From: Glaciozyma antarctica PI12
Lineage: Eukaryota > Basidiomycota > Microbotryomycetes > Kriegeriales > Camptobasidiaceae
Direction of reading: 5' to 3'
NCBI GenBank assembly: GCA_002917775.1
Contig: KZ627149.1
Location: 289,689-353,688, forward strand
Length of the DNA: 64,000 nt
Both the position numbers and the translations under genes were made by a program. The notes beneath the pieces were generated by a model. The model ran no database searches, was not told the DNA's origin, and was given only the letters and a program-made list of their open reading frames with translations. This document shows positions 1 through 12,109 of the stretch, piece by piece (position 1 is the stretch's first letter; each line of letters begins with the position of its first letter).

Positions 1-1557
1 AGATGGCGGTCGTCAGCTCGTACTGCTGGGAGGAAGGCTGGCTCGTCCAGCACTTTCCCGCCGGAACGCCGCTCTTGCTCATGAGGCAGGGCCCCGAAGG
101 CTGCGTCGCGGGACGGCTCGAACGCTTCGAGACGGGCGCGTTCAAGCAGGACCAGGAGACGTACCAGGCGTTTGTGCCGAACAGGCTGAACGAGGTCGGT
201 GGCTTTGATGCGCGCGGAGCGATGCATGTCAAGTTCCTCATCGTTCGTCTCGCATTTCAGCCTCGCTCGAACCAGGACTGACAGCTGTGTGTGCGCAGCT
301 CTACTACAAGACCTTCTGCCGAATCGTCATTCCATCCGCCAACATGATGTCAATTGACTGGGACCAAGTCGAGAACGTGAGCCTGCATCCCTTCGTTCGC
401 GCGAAATCGCAGCTCAACTTTCCTCTCCAGGCCTTCTTCATCCAAGACTTCCCCTCCCACACTCCCGAACCTTCCCTCGTCGACAAGCCTCGCGAGAACC
501 CCACTCACACCGACTTCTCTCGGCCCCTCCTCAGCTTCCTCTCCAAGCTCAAGTGCCCGAAGAAGTTCGCCGGACCGTTTGCGAATTACGACTTCTCGGC
601 CTCGAAGGACAGTGCGAAGCTCGTCTTTACTGCGCAGGGGAAGTACGTCGACGAAGACGAGATGGCGAGGGGTGGAGGGATCGACTCGTTGGCGAAGGCG
701 GTGCAGCAGCTCGAGCTGGAGGTCTCGCCGAGGGGTATGTGGGAAATTGAACTGGCGGTGAGTTCTCCTCGCGGGCTTGCGGCGTCGTGAGTTCCTACGA
801 AGCTGATTCCTGATCGCAGGGCTCGTCTATCACGACCCTGAGCGAAAACTGGCTCGCTCAGCTCTACGCCGCGTGCTCTGGGATCGAGCCTTCCAGCTAC
901 TTCACCCGCAAGCCTCTCATCCCCGCCTCGACACCATCCCCCTCTCCCGATCAAGATCGTCTACCCCACCCTCGGCGAAGTGGATGCCTCGCACGGCGGA
1001 CAGCCAGTGCGTCTCCCTCTCTCGCTCTCCCGGCATCGCTGAACTCGACACGCAGGGCGGCGGTACCCTCTTCTGCAACCAAAAGACTTGGGACAACAAC
1101 AAGAACTTTCAGAAGATGTTCTGCAAAGGCGTTTCGAAGCGCGCAGGCATTATCGCTCACACCAAGATCATCGTCGCGATTCACAAGCCAAAAAGCCTCT
1201 TCTCTCCCACCAAGGGACCCTGTTCAGGATTCCTCTACGTCGGCTCGCACAACGCGTTCGTCGTCCCCGCTCCTCTATTTTATCCCGCTGACGGTCTCGC
1301 AGGACTCCTTCCGCTTGGGGGAAACTTCAGATCGGCCAGCAGGGTCCGCAGGTCGTTAATGCCAACTGGGAGATGGGAGTCATTCTGGCGATTCGAGGCA
1401 AGACCGTGGTGGAGGTCGAGGCGAAGGCGACGGCGTTGGCGAGTTATCGGAGACCTTTGGTTCCTGTGAGCGCGTTTCACTTCGCTTCGCTTGAGGATAG
1501 TATGCTGATGCTGCTTGGCAGTACGACCTGACGACGGACATTCCTTGGATGCAGTGA
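1..1557 (+). CDS. TDP1: Tyrosyl-DNA phosphodiesterase 1 (3' part)
   Basis: Enzyme of the phospholipase D superfamily that hydrolyses the bond between a DNA 3' end and a trapped topoisomerase I tyrosine; acts in nuclear DNA repair. Both HxK motifs are visible: MHVKFLI in the first exon and AHTKIIV near 1159. The family motif following the second one reads GSHNATPSAWGKLQIG when the intron at about 1256-1303 is removed. Introns also fit at 243-298, 758-819, about 1009-1056 and about 1467-1520. The last exon gives YDLTTDIPWMQ and TGA at 1555-1557. The reading frame is open at base 1, so the N-terminus lies outside the window; the ATG at base 3 is internal to the family alignment and is probably not the start. 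Motif identification is firm; exact splice sites are inferred. Confidence 0.9.
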
Positions 1558-1933
1558 GGAGGGGACTAAGGGACAGGCGATGTTTGCTTGCATTTTACTT
1601 CAGTTTTCGTTTGTTCGCTTCGAGGCTTGCTCGTCACTCTTCTCCTCTAGCTCTGCTCAGAACGACTTCACTGCTCCTCTGCTCCTCTGCTCATTTTCGT
1701 CGGCGCCATCATCGCCGTCGCCGTCGCCTCCAAGTCAAAAGTCCTCCGCAATCTCCGCCCCCGGCCGAGTGAAAATGCCCGCGCGGTGTCGCGTTCTTTT
1801 CTCTCGAGCCACGACGCTCTTCCCAGCAGCAACAGCCCTCGCACCTCCCGCCACGCCTCGTTGAGCCCTCCATACCCTCTCGCTCCCGCCGCTCCTCCAA
1901 CCCCAGCTGCCGCCGCTTTCCCCACACCTGACG
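1558..1933. other. Intergenic, TDP1 to MFS transporter
   Basis: About 375 bases, pyrimidine-rich on the + strand, presumably holding the TDP1 3' end and the promoter of the transporter. No TATA box, RNA gene or repeat is recognised. Confidence 0.5.
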
Positions 1934-4445
1934 ATGGCGTCCTTCCTCATCCTCGATCCGAAAGCCCCACCATCGCCCGTCCTCTCCTACCCTCCAGCCA
2001 AGGACGCCGAGCTCGGGGAGTACGTTGAAGGAGAGGGCGCGGGAGCCGAGAAGGAGAAGGAGGGAGATGAGGAGATGAGCGAGCTGCCGGCGGGGAAGAA
2101 GGTGGAGGAGCAGCTGATCCCGAAGAATAACCTTGTGAGTGTTGGACGTCTTGCCGTAGGCGAGGTGCAGGACGTCTTGACGCAGGGGCAGAGTTGGACG
2201 TCTTGCCGTCGGCGAAGAGCAGCTCCCGTACGTGCGAAGGAAGGCCCAGCGAGCTGATGCTGTTGTTTAGTTCTTGGTGTTTTCCGGGTTGATCCTCTGC
2301 ACCTTCCTCGCTGCTTTGGACCAGACTATCGTCGCAGTGGCCTTGCCTACGATCGTTCGCGAGCTGAAGGGTGACGACGGGTCATATTCCTGGGTTGGAG
2401 TGTACGTCCTCGCTGAGCCTGCGGACGACGACAAGGCTAACGCTTTTGTTCGTAGCGCCTACTTTCTTATGGCATCGTGCTTATCTCCGCTGTACGGAAA
2501 GCTGAGCGTTATCCTCGGGAGGAAGCCAGTTTTGTACACTTCGATCGTCATCTTCCTCCTGTTCGTCCCTCTCCCTCCGCCCCTCGCTCCGCCACTAACG
2601 ACGACTTTTTCAGCGGATCAGCGATGTGCGGCGCCGCCAAGTCGATGCTGTGGCTTTGCGTTTCTCGAGGAGTTCAAGGAATTGGCGGAGGTGAGCTCGA
2701 GCGACTGCCGCCAGTGAGCCTGTGATCCTGGCGAAGACTGACTCCAGCTCCTTAGGCGGAATAATGATGCTCTCTCAAATCACGATCAGCGATATCGTGC
2801 CTCTGCACAGTCGAGGAAAGTACAGCGGTGCGATAGGAGCAACGTGGGGGGTCGCCTCCGTCCTCGGTCCCTTGATCGGCGGAGTACTTACCGACAAGGT
2901 GTCGTGGAGATGGTGCTTCTACGCAAGTCCCTCCGTATCCCACCTCCGCGTTGAACTGACTCCCTCGCTGCAGATCAACCTCCCCACCGGAGGTCTTGCT
3001 CTCGTCCTCCTCATCTTCTCGCTCAACCTCAACCCCCACACCCGCATGACTTTCGCCGAATTCCTTCGCACCTTTGATTTCTTCGGCTTGGGTCTAATCA
3101 TGGGAGGCGTCGTCCTTCTCCTCGTCGGATTCAACTTTGGCGAAACGGACTGGAATCGCAAGGAGACGATTATTCTCCTCGTGCTCGGGGTCGTTATGCT
3201 CGTCGCTGCGGTTTTCGTAGAGATTAAGACGACGAGGAGTCCTATTATTCCGCCGCGGTTGTTCAAGGTGAGCTCTTCGTTGAATTTGACGTTGAGACTG
3301 AGCTGATTTGCGAGGAACAGACACGAACGACTGTGTGCCTTCTCCTCGGGGTCTACTGCCACGCGAACGCCTTTATCACCGCTTCGTACTACCTTCCCCT
3401 CTACGTACGTCCTTTCATTCCTCGCAGACGTCGAAACTGACGACCTCTCAGTTCCAGATCCTCGGAAGCTCCGCCCTCGTCTCTGGGCTGCTGCTCATTC
3501 CCTTCTCCGTCGGATCCGCGATCGTGTCGGTTGTCAGCGGCTTTCTCCTGGCGAAGGTGAGTTCTCCCCATCTCTTCCTCTCAGATTTCGCAGCTGACGT
3601 CGCCTTTCGACAAGCTCCGACGCTACCGCGCGATCATCAGCGTGTCGTTCGCGCTCTGCACGCTTGGGTTCGCGCTCGTAGCCAGCTTGGACGAGAAATC
3701 GAACCGGTACGTAGGCTCACTACGGATGTGAAGCTGCTTTTTGCTGACGATTCTCGCAGAGCAATGCAGGAACTCTATCTGCTCGTCACCGCTCTCGGGA
3801 TCGGTGCTCTCTTCCAGGTACCTCTCGTCGCTCTCCAGGTACGTCCCCACTGTTCCTTGATCTAAGCAAGCTCTGGTTGACAGTCGTGGCAGGCGAGCGT
3901 ACCCATCGCGGACATGGCAACGTCGACCGCAACTCTCGGCTTGATTCGCTCGTTAGGCGGGACGACGGGCGTCTCGATTGGCTCCGCGATTTACGGGAGT
4001 GAGCTGAAGAGGCGGTTAGGAGGAATTGCAGGCTACGTCGCGCCTGTGGGGTCCGCTTTGTCGGCGAACGTCGCGGCTCTGACCACTTTGGAGGTGAGCT
4101 CTCGTCTGTCGTCGTTTTTCTGCCTCTAGTAGCTAACACACGCCACCTCAAAGCCCCCAGAGCTGAAGCAGCAGGTCTTGCACGCGTACACTCGCGCCCT
4201 CAACACGATCTGGGTGGTGAGTTCACCCCCCTCGCTCCGCAACCTCGCTGACGTCGTGTACTTCTTCACAGCTATCTGCGCCGCTCCTCTTTGTGGGCTT
4301 CATCCTCTCACTTTTTCTCAAACACTACTCGCTTGGACGGACGATTATTCGCGCTGGGGATCCGAAGAAGGACAGCGACGAGGGGGAGGTGTCGAGTCTT
4401 GATTCCGACGCGACGCGGGGGGTTGCGGCTGGCAAGGAGGCCTGA
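1934..4445 (+). CDS. MFS drug/H+ antiporter-like transporter (14-TM type)
   Basis: Multi-pass plasma- or vacuolar-membrane exporter of the DHA2 branch of the major facilitator superfamily. An acidic, Lys/Glu-rich N-terminal tail of about 65 residues precedes the first membrane segment. The first helix carries LDQTIVAVALPTIV, typical of 14-helix drug antiporters, and the loop after helix 2 carries GKLSVILGRK (MFS motif A). The next loop region holds SRGVQGIGGGGIMMLSQ, and VLGPLIGGVLTD matches motif C. The tail ends SSLDSDATRGVAAGKEA before TGA at 4443. About ten short introns interrupt it; the first (2135-2270) is long and contains a direct repeat. The ATG at 1934 is the first one in frame with the acidic tail. 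The substrate cannot be read from sequence; multidrug, basic amino acid or siderophore export are all possible. Confidence 0.88.
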
Positions 4446-4750
4446 AACTAGAAGCGTTTACGGTCTCCACAGCAGAGAAGGAGAGGAGAGCTCGAGAAAA
4501 GGTCCCTCGATTGAACTTCGCAGCGCTCGCAGCACCTTTTGGCTCTGAGTGGGCGCCGTTCTCCTTTGGACGAAGAGCTAGCGTTCGAGTCTTCCCGAGC
4601 TGCAGGTTGGCTCTTTGAGCTTGTTCTTGCACAGCTTCAGGTCTCTGCCGGTACAGAGCTCTCCATTCGCCATCGTCCGTGAGCGTAAGGTCCCTTTTCC
4701 TCTCCTCGTCGCGCCGTTGACTCAACTCGTCTCCAGAGCAGGTACTCGCC
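4446..4750. other. Intergenic upstream of glycosyltransferase-like gene
   Basis: About 305 bases between two + strand genes; it should carry the transporter 3' end and the promoter of the next gene. Nothing specific is recognised. Confidence 0.5.
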
Positions 4751-6982
4751 ATGTCCAACCGTCTTTCCACACCACCAGCACACGGCCTACGAGACGGCTC
4801 TTCCTCCTCCCTCAACCCCTCCTCTCCAACGAACGCCAGCCGCAACCGCCATTCATCCATCTCCCTCGACCCCCTCCCCTCCTCTGGCTCCTCCTTCTTT
4901 CCCAGCCCAGGATACTTTGACTCCACGGCTACCGAGGACCGTAGGCCGTTATCGAAGAAGGGCACGCTGCCGTTGTATGGCCAGCGACGCGGCGGCCCCA
5001 GCACCTGGGGAACCTTTGCGCGGATCAAGCTGAGGAGTGGGAAGCTGCGCTGGGTCCTGCTGGGAGCGGGAATAGTGCTGCTCTTACTGGGGTACCTGCG
5101 TGCAGGCGATGTGGACACCAGCGCAGCTCCTTCGCCGACTCCGCGACCAGACGCAGCCCGACCTCCTCCCCCAGCTCGACCTCCTCCTCCGCCCGCGCTA
5201 GACCAGCTGGACTCCCCTCCCCATCACCAGATCCCTCTCGCCTTCCACGCCGTCGACGTCAACGTCAACCCCTCCGCCTCCGCCACCGTCGTTCCCCCCT
5301 CTCCGACCGAGCGCTTCCTCGCCTACACTCCTCACTCAGGCTACCACAACCAGCGCATCTCGCTCGAAAACGCCCTCACCCTCGCCTTCATCCTCGGCCG
5401 AACCCTCCTCCTCCCTCCCGTCTGGCTCGGGCACGCGATTCCGTATGTCACGTTCGACAAGCTCCAGCGGAGGCTGCAGATGGCGAGCAAGGCGGGTCTC
5501 GATCGGTGCAAGGAGCTCGGGGAGGGTGGGAGCGAGGATCCTATTCCGAGGGAGTGCGAGGGGTATTTCGACTGGACGCACGTCCATTGGGACTTTCTTG
5601 TCGATTTGAAGGAGGTCGGAGAGCTGGTGCCGTTGCGGGATAGGTGGAACCAGACGCAGGTGTGGTTGGAGGAGGAGCTATCGCTGGAACGCAAGATGAA
5701 GGGGGCGGGAGGACCGGATACGTTCTACCTCAAGGACGACACGATGTACCAGTACCGGTTCTACGACTCGCTCGACGACGAGGAGCCGCTGGCCAAGTTC
5801 GAGAACCGACTGGACGTTAACAAGCTTGCGGTGGACAGCGAGAGCTTCAAGCTCTTGCACCTCGGATCGCTCTTTGGGACCTCGAGGCTTCGCACGACGA
5901 CCGAGAAGAACTTTGACGCGCGCTCGACGTTCCGCAAGGCTATGGTTTTCAAGAACCCGCTGCTCGACGAGATTACGGAGGCGATTCGGGATCGACTAGG
6001 TGGAGCAGGAGCGTACTACGGCCTGCATTTGCGCGTCGGAGATGGGATCTTTCAGAAGAACGCGGGGGAGAACATGGCGGGCGTTTGGACGCAGTTGTGC
6101 GAGGGGAAGATGAAGCTCTCGGAGAAACTCTGTCGATCCGTCGCAGAGTCCAGCTTGGCGAACGACTACAACGCGCTCGAGCGCCGACGGGACGACGCGA
6201 CGATATTCCTTCCTCCCTCCGCCCCCTCCTCCACGACTCTCGCCAAGCGTGCCAACTCCCGCCCACAACGCGAAGGCGCCTTCCACCACGCTCCTCTCCC
6301 CCCTCCTACTCTCGTCACCTCCCCCTCCAACTCGCCTCTCGATTCCTCCCTCTCCTGCCGCCGTCCTCTCCATACCGCCCCCCACCTCCTGCCCTTCAAC
6401 ACCCCCGTCTTCATCGCCACCGATTCGCGCGTCCCCACCGCCGATACCCACCTCGCCATCTTCTTCGACGCGTTCCCCTGCACCTTCATCCTCTCCGATT
6501 TCGCCTCTCCCTCCGCCATCAACACAAACGTCGTCGAGGGACTCAACAAGCTTACGAGGTTACGGAACGCCGAGGATCGGGTCCCGTTGGCGCAGTTCTT
6601 GTACCCGCAATTGGACGCGCAGATCGCGGCGTATGGGAGGGATCTGCTGGGGACGCCGCAGAGCACGTATAGTCGGTTCGCCGCGGACGTTTTGCATCAG
6701 GTTTATCAGTGGGTTTGTTTCACCATCTTTGGGAGCGTTGCTGACGAGGCTCGTTCGTTTTCGCAGTGGATGGGAGATCATAGAGAGGGGGTAGAGAGGG
6801 CAGCACGTTCGCATTTCCAGTACAAGCCGCATGCAAATACCCAGCTCCGTTCGCATCGTTCGCACGGTGGAGATGTCTGCGGAGTCGGCTGCTTTGACGG
6901 CGCGCAGGGCTTGGAAGGAACACCTGAGGCTCGCTCTTCTCGCGACTACTTCTCGCGCTCGCACAGCCAGGCTCTGAAGTAG
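4751..6982 (+). CDS. CigA/O-fucosyltransferase-like type II membrane protein
   Basis: About 725-743 residues. A Ser/Pro-rich cytosolic tail (1-90) is followed by one membrane anchor near residues 99-117 (WVLLGAGIVLLLLGYL), then a Pro-rich stem and a luminal domain. The luminal domain begins FLAYTPHSGYHNQRISLENA and contains LGRTLLLPPVWLG and YYGLHLRVGDGIFQKNAGEN. These resemble the fungal CigA family and the GDP-fucose protein O-fucosyltransferase fold, in which an HxRxGD-like segment lies in the donor site. The sequence suggests a Golgi glycosyltransferase; donor and acceptor are inferred only. The coding region is open throughout. One intron-like segment (6713-6766, GTTTGT..GCAG) is 54 bases and in frame, so both spliced and unspliced forms keep the frame. 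The C-terminus after it is poorly conserved in appearance. Start chosen at the first ATG of the open frame. Confidence 0.72.
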   Translation: MSNRLSTPPAHGLRDGSSSSLNPSSPTNASRNRHSSISLDPLPSSGSSFFPSPGYFDSTATEDRRPLSKKGTLPLYGQRRGGPSTWGTFARIKLRSGKLRWVLLGAGIVLLLLGYLRAGDVDTSAAPSPTPRPDAARPPPPARPPPPPALDQLDSPPHHQIPLAFHAVDVNVNPSASATVVPPSPTERFLAYTPHSGYHNQRISLENALTLAFILGRTLLLPPVWLGHAIPYVTFDKLQRRLQMASKAGLDRCKELGEGGSEDPIPRECEGYFDWTHVHWDFLVDLKEVGELVPLRDRWNQTQVWLEEELSLERKMKGAGGPDTFYLKDDTMYQYRFYDSLDDEEPLAKFENRLDVNKLAVDSESFKLLHLGSLFGTSRLRTTTEKNFDARSTFRKAMVFKNPLLDEITEAIRDRLGGAGAYYGLHLRVGDGIFQKNAGENMAGVWTQLCEGKMKLSEKLCRSVAESSLANDYNALERRRDDATIFLPPSAPSSTTLAKRANSRPQREGAFHHAPLPPPTLVTSPSNSPLDSSLSCRRPLHTAPHLLPFNTPVFIATDSRVPTADTHLAIFFDAFPCTFILSDFASPSAINTNVVEGLNKLTRLRNAEDRVPLAQFLYPQLDAQIAAYGRDLLGTPQSTYSRFAADVLHQVYQWVCFTIFGSVADEARSFSQWMGDHREGVERAARSHFQYKPHANTQLRSHRSHGGDVCGVGCFDGAQGLEGTPEARSSRDYFSRSHSQALK

Positions 6983-7047
6983 ATAAACGAGATTCATTTG
7001 TAGAGCGAGCAACAGTTCCGTCTATCTTTTATGAGATCTATAGCTTT

Positions 7048-8836
<1,789 letters not shown>

Positions 8837-9255
8837 TGAGGAGAGAAGGCGGGGGGATGTGGGGTAGTTGGAGCGGGAGATGGAGAGGCGGGGAGCACGG
8901 AGAAAGGCTGGGAGGCGGCGGAGGAGGCTGGGAATTGCGGAGTAGCTGTTTGCTCGTCGACAGGGAGAGGAGAGAGAGAGAGAACTGCTGACGAACGAGC
9001 GAAGTCCCAGTCGGCACGCATTCGGCCGCACCTCGAGACGGCGTATCTCTTCCTCAAGATACCAGCGTTGCACTCTCCTAAGCAAGCCTCCATAAACACA
9101 GGAATCCCAAGAGCAGCCCCCGAGCGAGTTGTGATCCGGCAAAAATCGCCTACATTGCTACCCTCGCGAGCTTCCAATTTATCTTCCTTCGTCCATCTAC
9201 TTCTCCTTTTTCTCCCCATCCTTCCCTGCGAAATGGAGGTGGCGTCAACCTTCCA
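8837..9255. other. Intergenic or 5' extension of oxidoreductase
   Basis: Between the oxidoreductase start and the MDJ1 stop, both on the - strand. It includes a short GA/CT microsatellite near 8962-8978. On the - strand the oxidoreductase frame remains open for about 300 bases with Arg-rich content that could encode a targeting peptide. Confidence 0.4.
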
Positions 9256-11351
9256 TCACTTCTTGGGCAGCCAACCACGCAGACCTTTCCATAGATCACC
9301 AAGCGTCGAATGCTCCTTGTCCTCCTTCGGCGCTTCCTCCTTCGGCGCTTCCTTCGGTGCAGGCTCAGCAGCGGGAGTCGGCTCAGCAGCGGGAGTGGGC
9401 TCAGTAACGGGAGCGGGCTCTGAAGGGAGAGGCGAGGAGGTGGGAGGGGGCGTCGGGGGAGGAGTAGGGGGAGGAGTCGGCTTCGAAGAGGTCGGCTTCG
9501 TCGCTGCAGGCCTGAAAGCCTTGGTCGACGTGAGGTCGTCCTCGGCGAGAGACTGCCACCACTTGCGGGACCCTGCGAGATGAGGGAGGTTAGCGAGCGC
9601 GAGGGAGGAGGGAGGAGGACGTACCTGCTACGGGCTCGCTGGGCGGGGGAGGCGACTGCGAAGTGAATCCTGGCGAGTTGTCGAGGGGCGAAGGAGCTGG
9701 TGCCGACTCGGGTGGCGGAGGAGGTTGGCGAGGCGTTTGAGGTGCGTATGCTGCTGAGCCGGGGAACTCGGTCTCAGAGACGAACTGCTGGAGAATGCGG
9801 CGTTGCGAGGGCGTGAGGTTCCTGTGATTGCGAGGAGTCAGCGAGAATTCAAAGGGAGGAAGGGGAGAACGAACCTAGGCATCGTAACGTTGAACTTGAC
9901 GGTCAAGTCGCCAAACTCGTCCTTGTAAAGCTTCTTGACTCCGCGACCCTTGAGGACCATCTCCTCGCCCGGCTGCGTCCCATTCGGCACCTTGACCTCG
10001 ACCTCCTTGTCGAGCGTCTGAATCCTCGCGCGTCCACCGAGGATCGCAGTGTAGAACGGCACCGACACCGACTCGTAGAGGTTCGATCCCTGGCGCGTAA
10101 AGATCTTGCTGGGCAGGACGTTGACGCGAACGAAGAGGTCTCCCGTACGTCCCTTGCCCCCGATCGGTGCGTCGCCCTTGCCGTCTATCCGGATCTTCAT
10201 TCCGTCGTCGACGCCCGCAGGAACCTTGACCTCGACCTGCTTCCGCTCGCGCACCTTTCCGACTCCCGCACAGCTCCCACAGTTGCTCCCCTCGGGCGCT
10301 ACGCTCCCACTTCCTCCGCACGCGTTACAGGTCGACGCCATCTGGAACCCGCTCTGAATCGTGAACGTGCGCGTTCCCGACCCGCCGCACGTCCTACAAC
10401 TCGTCTTCTTGATGCCCTCCTTCATCCCGCTGCCGTGGCAAGTGTGGCAATCGACAACGGGAGAGATGTTGACCGTCCTCGTCGTTCCCTTCGCTGCGTC
10501 CTCGAACGCGAGCGTGATCGGCACCTCGATATCCTCCCCGACGACCTGTCCCTGCCCAGGCCGCGCTTGTCCTCCTCGACCGAAGGCGCCAAAGAGCGAC
10601 TCGAACAGGTCCGAGTTGCCTCCTCCTCCGCCGCCGAAGCCTCCGAAACCGCCAAAGTCGGCGCCGCCGAACGAGGAGGAGGCGCGGGTGTAGGCGTCCG
10701 AGTCGAAGCCTTGCTGCGTCGATGCTGAGCCGAAGCGATCGAAGTCGGCGCGCTTCTTGTCGTCCGAGAGGATCTGCGTGAGCAGGGAGGGTTAGCGCAA
10801 GCCTTTCATGGCGAGAGACGGAGGAACGCACGTCATAAGCTTCTTGGATCTCAACAAACTTGGCTTTGGCCGACTTGTCCTTGTTGGAATCGGGATGGAA
10901 CTTCTTTGCGAGCTGCGAAGGGAGAGGGTGGGTGAGCTCCCGTGCTCCCCGAAAGACCGACCGCCACCGTCTACTCACGCCGTAGTACGACTTTTTGATA
11001 TCAGAGCTCGAAGCGTCCTTGCCCACTCCCAGGACGCTATACGGATCCGCCGCCACCGCCCTCGAAGAATGGAAGCTCCTCTGCACAACCCGCAACCCGC
11101 ATCAGCTCCCTCCTCCCAGCTCCTCTTCCTCACCCACTCACCTCTCCAACACGCTTCATCCCCCGGGGAACCCATCCCGCAGTCCATAAACTCGTTCGAA
11201 CGCGCTCGGAAGTGGCGCAAGGAGGTCGAGAGGTCGGGAGAGCTGGTGCGAGGAAAGCTCGAGAGCTGGAGGGAACGCGGCCGATCGCGCGGGGTTGGGC
11301 ACGGCAAGAGCACGAGCTCGCTAAGCTGGTGAAGGTGGACTTTGGTGCCAT
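9256..11351 (-). CDS. MDJ1: Mitochondrial DnaJ/Hsp40 co-chaperone
   Basis: J-domain partner of mitochondrial Hsp70 in protein folding. Exon 1 (start ATG 11349-11351) encodes an Arg/Ser/Ala-rich presequence ending GMKRVGE; it splices to [20 protein letters not shown], joining a targeting peptide to the J domain. The J domain continues [21 protein letters not shown], so HPD is present. Next come a Gly/Phe-rich linker and four CxxCxGxG zinc modules ([32 protein letters not shown]), then the substrate-binding C-terminal domain ([15 protein letters not shown]). The tail is Pro/Thr/Glu-rich with TPPPTPPP-type repeats and ends [10 protein letters not shown]. Most introns carry GTGCGT donors and GCTGAC branch sites on the - strand. 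Type I DnaJ organisation plus a presequence makes MDJ1 the best call. Confidence 0.93.
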
Positions 11352-12109
11352 CCGTTAGGTCGTTCCGTTCGGGCGAGCTGCTGCTTCGAGAGGGCGACGA
11401 GGAGGTCGGAGAGAACCGAATCGAACGGAGAGACTTAATTCGGTAGATTTCCTCGCCCAACCACTTACCTTCGTTCCCCTGGAAGCGGTTCTGTACTAGA
11501 AGCATCCCTTTTGTGATTTCTCCTCCGTTTCTTACTCGTTTCTCTTCGTCCAAAAATAAAAGTTGTAGATGTGTTTATGGCCGAGATATTTCTAGGCACC
11601 AGAACCTGGAGACGAGGAAGTGAGGGCCTGACGCGGACTTCCGGACTACTTTTTTTTATACCGCCGCCTCAGCGTGAGGTGAAGAGCCGGGATGGCTCAC
11701 ATTTCAGTCTTGAATGCGCTCTGCGCTCTGTCACCAGTCGGCGCGGCTTACAGCTGCTGTTGAAAGGAGATTTCGCTCAGCGAAACGCTCGCATTCACAG
11801 ATGTACAGAGAGGGTCCTCTTCAGGACAGTTTGAGCAGCCCAGCAGTCTCCCAGTCACGACTTCTGCTTGCGAGTAGCTCAAGGAGTGAATTCGCTGCTG
11901 TAGATTCCGTCCCTCCCCAGCGGATGTCGGTAGCGAGCAGAAGGAAGCGAGGTTGACCGACGTCGTGACTGATAAATAGACTGACATTGCTGGTCTGAGA
12001 TACAGTGTATACGTAAAACGTTACTGCTGAACCCAATCGTCAGTCGCGTAGCAGAAAAGAGAACGAGCGAGCGGAGCTTACGACGACCCCCTTCTACTTC
12101 CTCCCGAAT
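11352..12109. other. Intergenic between MDJ1 and glycosyltransferase-like gene
   Basis: About 760 bases lying upstream of MDJ1 and downstream of the next - strand gene. AT content is higher than in coding DNA. No RNA gene, repeat or credible coding frame is recognised. Confidence 0.5.

Noticed and set aside
4345-5118. 257-residue - strand open frame
   Set aside because: It lies opposite the 3' end of the MFS gene and the 5' end of the CigA-like gene. It is an antisense shadow produced by high GC content, without a recognisable domain.
8962-8978. GA/CT microsatellite as a functional element
   Set aside because: Short and ordinary; no evidence beyond the repeat itself.
11095-11095. MDJ1 start at a TTG codon ([11 protein letters not shown])
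   Set aside because: These bases are the end of an intron. A proper exon 1 with ATG at 11349-11351 and a GTGAGT donor joins in frame to [10 protein letters not shown].
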